Origin: an uncultured Thermoguttaceae bacterium
GTDB taxonomy: Bacteria; Planctomycetota; Planctomycetia; Pirellulales; Thermoguttaceae
DNA: 43,257 bases
Direction: 5' to 3'
Assembly (NCBI GenBank): GCA_934725735.1
Contig: CAKVCP010000006.1
Coordinates: 1 to 43,257 of the forward strand
The position numbers were made by a program, and so were the translations under genes. Shown piece after piece: positions 24,975 through 33,400 of this stretch; the first letter of the stretch is position 1, and each line of letters opens with the position of its first letter. The notes beneath the pieces were generated by a model that ran no database searches, was not told where the DNA came from, and was given only the letters and a program-made list of their open reading frames with translations.

Positions 24975-25673
24975 TTATTGGAGAATGACGAACCAATAGG
25001 CTAAAAAGATCGCCAAACCGCCTAATAGAGCGGCGACCGTCCAGAGAAGACGCTCGGGGTTCGGTTCGTAACAAGCCTTTTCTTCCGCGTTTTTTCGCGC
25101 GAGAAATTCATCTACCTCGCTGGAGACCGAACCGTCGACCGCGTACTCTTCGCCGAAACCGAAATCGTAATCGCACCATTCGCAAAAACGAGGAAAGACG
25201 GGGGTAAACGCTTCGGAACAAACGTTGCAAAGGAGCGCGGGGGGACTCCCGTCGGAACGCGCCGCGCTGTTGGAGAGCTCCGCCCAGGCGTGGAGCCTCG
25301 ATTGACGGCGTTCGTCGAGGACTTCAGGCGTTTTTTCGAAATCGGCGTCTTCATACTCCTCTTCGCGGCAGGAGCGAGAGCAACTTCCAGAGCAAGAGGA
25401 GGTCGCGCGCGCGGGCTCTTCAGGTTTGGACGGCAAAGTGGGATCGAAATAATCCTGCGCCGCGAGGGGAAAGAGATCCCCGGAAGTTTTGCATATGGGA
25501 CATCTCGTGATGCGTCGTCTTCCGCAACGCGGACATTTCGGCCATTGTTGGAGCGCTTCTTGGAATTCTTCTTCCGTATCGAATTGATCGCGATATTGCC
25601 ATGCGGTTTTGAGATAATCTTCCGAGAGGGGCGGAACGTATGGATTTTCTTCTTCTTCACGTCTTAACGCCAT
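24975..25673 (-). CDS. Multi-zinc-ribbon protein with C-terminal membrane anchor
   Basis: 232 aa. Three cysteine clusters are visible: CPRC and CPIC at residues 47-61, a CSGSCSRSC run near 95, and CNVC with CEWC near 150-170. Each pair has ribbon spacing. The C-terminus is one membrane helix, LLWTVAALLGGLAIFLAYWFVIL (about 207-230), so the zinc part probably faces the cytoplasm. Such planctomycete zinc-ribbon membrane proteins have no assigned role; it is the fourth ribbon-bearing protein in this window. AAGGAG lies eight bases ahead of the ATG. The AddB-like gene starts 48 bases downstream, so they may be co-transcribed; a terminator separates it from lpxA. Confidence 0.55.
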   Translation of the reverse strand: MALRREEEENPYVPPLSEDYLKTAWQYRDQFDTEEEFQEALQQWPKCPRCGRRRITRCPICKTSGDLFPLAAQDYFDPTLPSKPEEPARATSSCSGSCSRSCREEEYEDADFEKTPEVLDERRQSRLHAWAELSNSAARSDGSPPALLCNVCSEAFTPVFPRFCEWCDYDFGFGEEYAVDGSVSSEVDEFLARKNAEEKACYEPNPERLLWTVAALLGGLAIFLAYWFVILQ

Positions 25674-25706
25674 GGAACGATCTCCTTTTTTTACGAGTAT
25701 TTTAAT

Positions 25707-25756
25707 CGAAAAAACGCCTCGACGACTTCGTCGTGCGTCGGGCGTTTTCTTTGAGA
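25707..25756 (-). terminator. Intrinsic terminator after lpxA
   Basis: AAAACGCC with inner GACGAC pairs with GGCGTTTT and GTCGTC; TTC forms the loop. On the minus strand T-rich sequence follows. It lies between lpxA (ends 25783) and the zinc-ribbon gene (starts 25673). Confidence 0.7.
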
Positions 25757-25782
25757 TAGTATAGCGTATTCAGAGGCGGACT

Positions 25783-26739
25783 TCAGCAGACGCGTCGCTT
25801 AGACGGGGGAGGAATTAAGGACGCTCCATTTTCGTCGACGACGCGGAGTTGGATGAGTTCGACGTCGTCTTTTTTAGCGTCCGCTTTGACTTCCGTCGCC
25901 GTAGACGCCTTCTCCGCCGCGGCCTGCCGCGCCGCGGCTACCGTAGGGAGCGTGGAGCGCTCCGTGGTGATTCCGCGAGTCGTCGCCGCGATGAAGCGCG
26001 CCATCTCCAGACCGACGCCTTCCGTGTATTCTTTTTCAATCTTCTCGACGATTTCGCGCCAGTTGAGCCCCGTCTTGTTGTAAAGAACGCGATAAACGCT
26101 CTTGAGCGTCTTAATATCCGCCGAGGTAAAGCCCGCGCGACGAAGCCCGACGAGGTTGAGCCCAACAACCTGACTCGAGAGCCCGTCGACGGTGACGAAG
26201 GGAGGAACGTCGCGTACAAGATGCGCCTGTCCGCCGACCATCGCGTACGCGCCGATACGCACGTACTGATGCGCCCCCGCCGCGCCCGAGACAAACGCAC
26301 GACGTCCGACGGATACGTGCCCCGCGAGCATCGCGTTGTTCGCCATGATCACTTCATCGGCGACGCGGCAGTCGTGCGCAATGTGAACGTTCGCCATGAG
26401 CATGCAGTCGTCGCCGACGATCGTGCTGTCTTGCGAACGCATCGAGCGGTGAATGGTGACGTTTTCGCGAATGATATTTCCGTCGCCAATAATCGTGCCG
26501 CCGCATTCTTCTTCAGCGAGACCGACGCATTGCGGAAGCCCGCCGAGCGTCGCGCCCTCGAAGATATGGTTGTTTTTACCGACGACCGTGCCTTTTTTAA
26601 TCGTGACGCGCGCCTCGAGAATGGTGCCATCCCCGATAGACGCGCCCTCTTCTACGACGCAGAACGGACCGATTTGGACGTCCTGTCCAAGCTTGGCCGT
26701 TGGATCGACCAATGATAAACGATGAATTTGCGTTCCCAT
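25783..26739 (-). CDS. lpxA: UDP-N-acetylglucosamine O-acyltransferase
   Basis: 318 aa from the ATG at 26739. LpxA transfers a hydroxyacyl chain from ACP to UDP-GlcNAc, the first step of lipid A synthesis. The left-handed beta-helix is built from hexapeptide repeats: IHRLSLVDPTAKLGQDVQIG, then ASIGDGTILEARVTIKKG. The catalytic His in ANVHIAHDCRV is present, and the CoA/ACP end contains GLRRAGFTSADI. I chose this start because AGGAG lies seven bases ahead; the frame stays open for 88 codons upstream (to 27003) without homology. A tail of about 55 residues rich in Ala and Lys (AAARQAAAEKASTATEVKADAKKDD) exceeds the usual 262 aa. It indicates that the organism makes a lipid A-type outer membrane. 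Confidence 0.93.
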   Translation of the reverse strand: MGTQIHRLSLVDPTAKLGQDVQIGPFCVVEEGASIGDGTILEARVTIKKGTVVGKNNHIFEGATLGGLPQCVGLAEEECGGTIIGDGNIIRENVTIHRSMRSQDSTIVGDDCMLMANVHIAHDCRVADEVIMANNAMLAGHVSVGRRAFVSGAAGAHQYVRIGAYAMVGGQAHLVRDVPPFVTVDGLSSQVVGLNLVGLRRAGFTSADIKTLKSVYRVLYNKTGLNWREIVEKIEKEYTEGVGLEMARFIAATTRGITTERSTLPTVAAARQAAAEKASTATEVKADAKKDDVELIQLRVVDENGASLIPPPSKRRVC

Positions 26740-27187
26740 GCGAAGACTCCTGAGCTTGTCTTGTGAACGTGCTGCAACTTGAGTAAGACGATTCCCACGC
26801 GCCAAGCCGTTTCGTCCTGAAATCGTTGCCGTCAAGTCTTTCGAATCATAATGAACCGACGCTTTTTGAGAAATATCGAAACAGTGATTTTTTAATATTT
26901 TTTTGAGATTTTCGGTAAAAAGTTTTTGCAGAGAGCCCTTTATATCTTTCCTAACCCAAACAAACGGAATTGATTGGGATGCAATATTGCATTTTAGCCG
27001 CAAAAAAGGAGGACTATCGTAGTTATTTTTACCGATTTTTAATAAAAAAAGTGAGGCGCAGCGTGTTTCTGCGTATTCTGGTTGTAATGGAACGCGGCGT
27101 ATTTTGCGCGGTTGGGCGTGAAACGGCGTTGACGACGCGTTCTTTATTGGGGTTTTGCGCGTTTCGTGTTATTCTTGAGAATTTGCT
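26740..27187. other. Intergenic between lpxA and the 825-aa exported protein
   Basis: 448 bases between divergent genes. The lpxA frame is open upstream to 27003 but looks non-coding, being AT-rich and without homology. I see no convincing hairpin, RNA or operator; it should hold promoters for both directions. Confidence 0.45.
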
Positions 27188-29665
27188 ATGAAGAAAAAAC
27201 TGACGACTGCCGCTCTTATTTGCGTATTGGCGTTGGGGGGCGTTTGCCCCGCCGTTTCGCGCGGAGACGACACGCTGAGAAACGGCGGTATTTCCGAGCC
27301 AGCCGCCGCGTATACCGGCGTTGTGACGTTGCGCGCGTCGTCCGATTCTCCCCTCGTCGCGGCCCTTCCTCGTTCTAACGACGCTAATAAAGAGGTTGTC
27401 GCGACCGTTTCTCGCTATATCAACGCCGCCAAAAATGAATATTCTCCTCAATATGGGTCGCAGACGGTCGCTATCCGCGAACAGATCGTTCAGAAACTGC
27501 GCGATTATAGCGACTATGTCGCGCAATCGGGAGCGGAAGACGAACGCGCCCTCGTCGCCGAGCTTCATCTGGATAATCTCATCAAGTTGGCGGAAGAATC
27601 CCCGACTCTCTTCCAAACGCGTTTAGCTTCCGCCGTCGAAGCGTTTTCGAATTACGTTGATTCGTCTCGCAAAAACGTCGAGCGCGAACGCAGTTTAGTC
27701 GTCTCGATGAATTACTATTTGGCGACGATTTCCGCCGCGTCCGCCGCTGCGGAGGGCCCCGCTAAAAAGGGGGAGAGAATCCCTCAGCCCGCTGAACCGC
27801 TACCCCTTGATCCGTCGGTTCCCGTCCCCGAGGACGCGCCGGAACCCGAGGAGACGGACGAAGAATTGGAGCTTGAGAAACAGGAGTGCTTCAATTATTA
27901 TTGCGACGAGTTGGAACGCGCCGTCCGACTTTATTTCGCGGGGGAAGGGGAGAACTCTCTCGACGATATCGTTAGCGCGATTGGAGAGATGCGATATTAC
28001 CAGTCCGAATCTCCGTCGGTTATCCGGTTGGCGAATTTCCTTCAGGAAATCTTGTCGGGCAAGAATTTCTATCTTGAAGCGAGCGAACGTTTCCTCTCGG
28101 CGTTTACTTATCGCGAAGTTTCGGAAGATTTCAACGTCAACGAGAATATTCGCGGCACGTTGGCGAAAGGAAACGGCGTTTTACGCGGTCACACGGCGAT
28201 TGAAATGATTCCGAACACGACGCGCGCGGAGATGAGAATCACGCTCAACGGCAACGTGTCGACGCGCACCGTCGGCGAGAATCGCGGCGTCTTCATTCAT
28301 ACGGACAACGCGGGCGCCGTCGCCGCGTCCAAGCCGGTCTTTTTAAACGCCACCGGACTCATCACGACGAGCGCCGCTGTGGCGAACGCAAACGTGAAAT
28401 CGACCGTTCGCGGCATCGACACCAATCGCATGACGCTCCTCGGGGGCAAAATTATCAACAATAAAGTCTACCAGGAACTCCCCGCGTCGGAGCGCGACAG
28501 CGCCGAGAAAGTTAAGGCGCGAGTTTGTTCCGAACTCGACTATCAGGCGAACGCCCAAATCTTGGAAATGAATCGCCGCGTCGAGAAGATGGAAATCGAT
28601 TCCCCCGTCTCGATGATTCGTAAACTGGTTTCCAGCACTTCCGACGATCGTTTATACATCTCGTGCGTGCTAGGACGGAATCTCCAATTTTCCGTCCCTG
28701 AACCGGCGCTCGAAGAGTCTTTGAACGAGATGAGGCGAAAGCTCGTCGGCAATCAAGTCGACGGCTATCTGGTCGCGGAAACAAGCGAAAGTAAGACCCA
28801 ACAGCTTTTAGACGGAAGTCGTATTCGTTCGTTTCGCAGTAGCGGCGGACTTGCGGCCCTTGCGCCGAATCTGCACAACAATCCGGTCACGGCGGTCACG
28901 TCTCGGTCTTCGTTGCCCAGGCTGGAACCCTTCAAGAATATTGCGCTCAACGCCGAAAAGAAACGTTCTTCGAATTCCGATTCGGATCTTTTGATTCGAT
29001 TCCACCAGACCGCTCCGAATAACGCCGCGGGAATTGCGCTTTCCGGCGTCGTCTTCGGACCGGGCTACGACACGCTCGACAACGTTCTTTTCCGCTTCCC
29101 CGGCGTCGATCCGTGGGACATTAAGAAGATTCTGGAGCCCTACGAACCGAAGGATGCGAGACCCCTTGATCCGGAGGACAATATTCAAGACGTTTTTGTT
29201 CGTTTTGACGAAGTGCAGCCTTTCGCGACGCATTTTGACAACGATAAAATCTCCTCCTTCCTTCGTCTTTCGTCTTGCACCGTCGACGGAAAAGAGTGGG
29301 GACCGATTGAGATTCGCATGGTTTATCGTTTGGAGCGACGCGGCGACTCCTTTGTCTTCGTTCGCGACGAACTAGAAGTTCTGCCGACCGGCTACCAGGA
29401 CGGCGACGCAATCTCCGCGCGTTTCTACACCTTCCGACGTATCTTCATCAAACGTCTTGAACAGACGATCAACGAAGAGTATGTTGTCGCGCCGATCCCC
29501 GTCGAGACGATCGCCGCCTATGAACGTCGCGGCGCTCTCGTTCCGCGCAAGTTGTCGGTCGACAACGGCTGGTTCAAGATCGAATATCAATTGACGTCGA
29601 ACTATGACGCGGAGGAACCTGAAACAGATATCGCGTCTTCTCTCCTGAAGTTGCAGAAGAAGTGA
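27188..29665 (+). CDS. Unrecognised exported protein, 825 aa
   Basis: 825 aa. The N-terminus (MKKKLTTAALICVLALGGVC) is a signal peptide; cleavage likely follows VSRGDD. The first 200 residues include a helical segment with charged residues and a Pro/Glu-rich linker (QPAEPLPLDPSVPVPEDAPE). The middle and C-terminal parts mix beta-rich segments (RGTLAKGNGVLRGHTAIEM, STRTVGENRGVFIHTDN) and helices. A late segment, GPIEIRMVYRLERRGDSFVFV, resembles a beta-sandwich but no known domain. I do not recognise the family and give no function. A strong terminator follows the stop. It neighbours the giant surface protein but is separated by about 790 bases, so there is no proof they work together. Confidence 0.6.
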   Translation: MKKKLTTAALICVLALGGVCPAVSRGDDTLRNGGISEPAAAYTGVVTLRASSDSPLVAALPRSNDANKEVVATVSRYINAAKNEYSPQYGSQTVAIREQIVQKLRDYSDYVAQSGAEDERALVAELHLDNLIKLAEESPTLFQTRLASAVEAFSNYVDSSRKNVERERSLVVSMNYYLATISAASAAAEGPAKKGERIPQPAEPLPLDPSVPVPEDAPEPEETDEELELEKQECFNYYCDELERAVRLYFAGEGENSLDDIVSAIGEMRYYQSESPSVIRLANFLQEILSGKNFYLEASERFLSAFTYREVSEDFNVNENIRGTLAKGNGVLRGHTAIEMIPNTTRAEMRITLNGNVSTRTVGENRGVFIHTDNAGAVAASKPVFLNATGLITTSAAVANANVKSTVRGIDTNRMTLLGGKIINNKVYQELPASERDSAEKVKARVCSELDYQANAQILEMNRRVEKMEIDSPVSMIRKLVSSTSDDRLYISCVLGRNLQFSVPEPALEESLNEMRRKLVGNQVDGYLVAETSESKTQQLLDGSRIRSFRSSGGLAALAPNLHNNPVTAVTSRSSLPRLEPFKNIALNAEKKRSSNSDSDLLIRFHQTAPNNAAGIALSGVVFGPGYDTLDNVLFRFPGVDPWDIKKILEPYEPKDARPLDPEDNIQDVFVRFDEVQPFATHFDNDKISSFLRLSSCTVDGKEWGPIEIRMVYRLERRGDSFVFVRDELEVLPTGYQDGDAISARFYTFRRIFIKRLEQTINEEYVVAPIPVETIAAYERRGALVPRKLSVDNGWFKIEYQLTSNYDAEEPETDIASSLLKLQKK

Positions 29666-29688
29666 CGCGCAATTTAATACAAATCCAG

Positions 29689-29725
29689 AAAGCCGATCTA
29701 CGAGAAACGTAGATCGGCTTTTTTT
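29689..29725 (+). terminator. Intrinsic terminator after the 825-aa protein gene
   Basis: AAAGCCGATCTACG (29689-29702) pairs exactly with CGTAGATCGGCTTT (29708-29721), loop AGAAA, followed by five more T residues. Confidence 0.9.
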
Positions 29726-30162
29726 CGTAATAAATTCCGAAACCGGCGCATTGAGCGAATAACTAAATAGCTTGTTATTTTATCTATTTTTGTTATCCGA
29801 ATTATATGTTTTGATTGTCATGAATGACAGATATTTTCTGTGTTATCATTCTTGACTATCGTTTTTAATTGTAATAAGAAAGATAATCGATAAATTAGGG
29901 CGCTCGTTAAAGAAATAAGTGGGAATAATCGGCAAATGTGAATCGCTCATGGTTAATTTTTTCTAAAAAATTCCCTTTCATGTTGCCATTTCTAGGGCCT
30001 TTTGTTAAACTAAAATAGAATCCGGATTGTTTGTTCGTATCTTGGAAAAATAGAAATTGACGACTCGGCGTCTCTGGAAGGGCGTCTTGAGAAGTTGAAC
30101 TTCAAGAATGAACAAGAGTATCGCGTTTTTCCGTATGCGCGTCTGTCCGAGCCTGGTCGGAT

Positions 30163-30193
30163 CCCCCCTTGATACCGAAGTCGGGGGGCTTTT
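30163..30193 (+). terminator. Terminator-like hairpin in the leader of the giant gene
   Basis: CCCCCC (30163-30168) and GGGGGG (30183-30188) enclose a 14-base loop; CTTTTC follows. It lies about 265 bases ahead of the giant gene start. If the promoter is upstream, it would be an attenuator. Confidence 0.4.
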
Positions 30194-30454
30194 CTGAACG
30201 GCGAAGGGCGAGACGGCTGTTTTGTTCTTCGCCATGCCGACGCAACGTCGACGAACGAAGGGCTTCGCGGCTTCGGATACGGACGCGTCGGAATTTGAAG
30301 CTTGAAACTTGGAATATACGGGCAAGAGTCGCTCTCTTAGTCCGCCGGGTTTCGAGTTTCAGCGCGAGATATTAAGTTTCCATACCGTCGCGCGTTCTCT
30401 CTGGTGCAGAGGTGTGCAACGCGCGGAAGGCAAAATTTCGTTCAGGAGAATGAG

Positions 30455-33400
30455 ATGAGTTTATTCAAACGAAATCATGACGATTCGCAAAACAACGGCG
30501 TCAATAGAGATAGCAAATCCTTGCGCGGGAGAAATAACGAGGGGATCCGACGCGACAAGAAGGATCGCTCAAGTTTGGCCTCCAAAAAACTCAGTATGGA
30601 AGCATTAGAGGAAAGACAACTCCTCTCCGTCAGTCCAATGGCGCCCGCCGATTACGACGATATTCGCGCTTCGTACACTGCGGCGGAACTCCCTGCAAAT
30701 CCCGCCGATATCAATATCATCGAAATCCCTGATTTGACGGCCCAGAATCTCCAGAACGCCGTCAATGAAGCCGCGAAAACGACTCAAGACGATCTGATCG
30801 TTTTGCGCACCGATTCGAATAATTACGTTCTCGACCTCCAGTCGAACGCCATTACCGTCAATATCGATTCCGCGAATTACGGAAAACTGACGATCGTCGG
30901 CAAGGGAACCGACGCGTTGACGATCGAAGCGGTTGGCACGAACGCCTTCACCGTTCTTAACGGCGACGTCACGCTTGATGGAGCCGTCGTTTACAACTAC
31001 GCGACAAGCGACGCGGTCGAAAACTCCGTCATTAAGTCCAACGACGCCGACGTCACGCTGGGACGCGCCTTCGTCGTCGTCAACCAAATCGCGAAGACTG
31101 ATCCCGTCACCGGCGAAACGACGACGACCTATCTCGTCGACTCCGCCGCGACCGACGAAGAACTTGCCGCCGCCGGTATCTCGAACGCCACCGCCGTCAG
31201 CCCCTACCGCACGCTGAACAACCCTTCGAACGGCGGCGACGACTACAATGCCGTCCGCAACTCCGTTCACGCCGTTCTGCGCACTCAATACGATTATTTC
31301 GGATACAACCCCGCGACTTACTGGGTGAACGGCGTAAGCGCCAACACGATCTACGACGCCGAGTCTAAGGGCACCGCCGGCTGGGTCGGAACCGTCGCCA
31401 ACATGCTCGCTTACACCGGGTGGGCGCAACAGGCTGGTTTCTCTACCAGGATGACTTTGGAAGACGGAACGGTCGTCTACTACGACAGCGTTGAAGACGC
31501 CGTCGCCGAGTATCTGCGCAACGGTTTCATCGCCACTGGAACCGGCGCTGCGCGAGACTATGGTATTACCGCCGCGAGCGTTCTCGACTACTTCTTCGCC
31601 GGAAACGACGAAGACTGCTTCGGAAAGAACTACACCCAGATCACCAACCAGATCGAAGGAGGCGGGTTCTTCATGGATATCGATTTCGGACGCGTCGGCG
31701 GATATACCGCCGCGAGCGATTCGATGCTCCAAGAAATGCTTGCCGCTTTGCGCGAAGGTTGCGCCGTCACGATGGAAGTTCAGACTTCCGACAACTACGG
31801 CAACGTGAGCCGCGAATACGTCTCCGTCTGGGGATATGTCTATAATCCCGATTCGCTCACCTACTACGGTAGTACTACAACCAACGCGGCGACGACTGTC
31901 GGTCTTATCTGCTCGAATCCGACGAGAAACACCTATCAACAGCAAGTCACCGATTCGCGTTACGACAATAAAGAGAATAACTCCAAGACGCTGACGCACT
32001 ATGTCGAACGCGGTTCCGCGAATGATTCCGAGAATTACAACTCCTACAGCACTTATCTTCTCGGCAGTAATCTAACTCTCGTTCACGCTCCTTACACCTA
32101 TCTGGACGACAACGGAGCCGTGCACGGAACGATTAATTTCCCCGAAGGTTTCTCCTTCTACGGAACCGCCAATCAACAGTACGTCACTTACACGTCGAAG
32201 ATCCTGGGCTTCTCCTGGATCCAGCAGTATACGGACAAGCTTTCCGACGTCGAAGTCAACAATCAGGATATCTTCTCGTTAGAAAGCATGCCCGGCAACA
32301 CGGACAACGTGATCTACCTCTATTTTGGCGGTACCGAAGGAACGGGTTGGGACGGTTTGGAACACCCCGCGTTCACTCTTGACGATACTGCGGGATTCGG
32401 TCCCGCCGAACTCAAGGCGATTGAAGAAGTGTGGCGCCGCGTTTCTGAAGACTACGCGCCTTTCAACGTCAACGTAACGACGAGCGCCGAAGTTTGGGCG
32501 CAGGCGAAGCGCGGTATCCGCTGCGTCATTGGCGGTTATCATCAGTCCGCCGGCGGTCTTTCGCACGTCGGTTCCTTCGGTACGCAGAAGACCGACAACT
32601 ACGTCTATCCCTTCTCTCTCGGCCTCAATTCTAAGAATATCGCCGAAGCCGCGTCGCACGAAGTCGGGCACTCTCTTGGTTTGGGACACGACGGATACGA
32701 ACACAACGAATACTACAACGGCGAATACAGCGGAAACTCGACCTGGGCTCCGATCATGGGCTCCGGTTACGGCGCTCAGATTACGCAGTGGAGTAAGGGC
32801 GAATATATCGGCGCGACAAACCTCGAAGACGATATCGCGATCTTAACCGCCAACCTTGGTTTGCGCGCCGACGCCGCAGGCGACACGGTTGACGACGCCG
32901 CTAAGTTGGAAGACTACTACGTCTCCGTCGACATGAACAATTACGATCCTCTCGCGGGCACGTATAACGTCGTCGGATACATCGAAACGCGCGAAGATTA
33001 CGACGTTTACTCTTTCACCTCCTACGGCGGAACCTACGTCGTCGACGTCTCGGGAGACGGCGCGGATCATCGCTTCATCGATAACAACTTCAACTGGAAT
33101 AGACGTCTCCATTCCGATACGGAAAACGCCGTTTTTGGCGGTAAGTATTACGCTAAGAGCTACAACTACACGAACCTCAACCTGAAGGTCGAACTTCTTG
33201 ATGAAAACGGCGAAATCGTTCTCTTAGACAAGAACGGCGACGTCCTCAAGCTTTCTTTTGGCGAATCGATCGTTCTGCGCGATTCCGATTACTATTTCTA
33301 CGTCGTCGACCAATTTGGACGCAAAGTCTATGACGACGAAGGGAACCTCAAAGAAGGGTATCAGGCGGTCGACGATTCCGTCTACACCACCTTCTCGCAC

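Larger units (their letters stand above)
29666..30454. other. Intergenic: AT-rich region and leader of the giant gene
   Basis: 788 bases. 29689-29725 is a terminator. 29740-30020 is AT-rich and probably holds the promoter: a TTGACT at 29852-29857 and an imperfect TTGCCA/TTAAAC pair (29983-30010, 16-base spacing) are weak candidates. TGTCAT-GA-ATGACA (29816-29829) is a perfect small palindrome. 30141-30193 contains two adjacent hairpins: TCCGA/TCGGA (30146-30161) and CCCCCC/GGGGGG (30163-30188) followed by CTTTTC. 30390-30424 has GCGCGTT/AACGCGC with an inner CTCT/AGAG just ahead of the SD. No ORF here is convincing; a 106-codon minus-strand frame (30005-30325) has no homology. Confidence 0.45.

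Noticed and set aside
26740..27003. Upstream extension of lpxA by 88 codons.
   Set aside because: AT-rich, no similarity to LpxA, and the ATG at 26739 has a proper AGGAG site and starts the family sequence.
30005..30325. A 106-codon minus-strand open frame in the leader of the giant gene.
   Set aside because: It spans leader hairpins, has no homology or ribosome-binding site, and overlaps the probable promoter.
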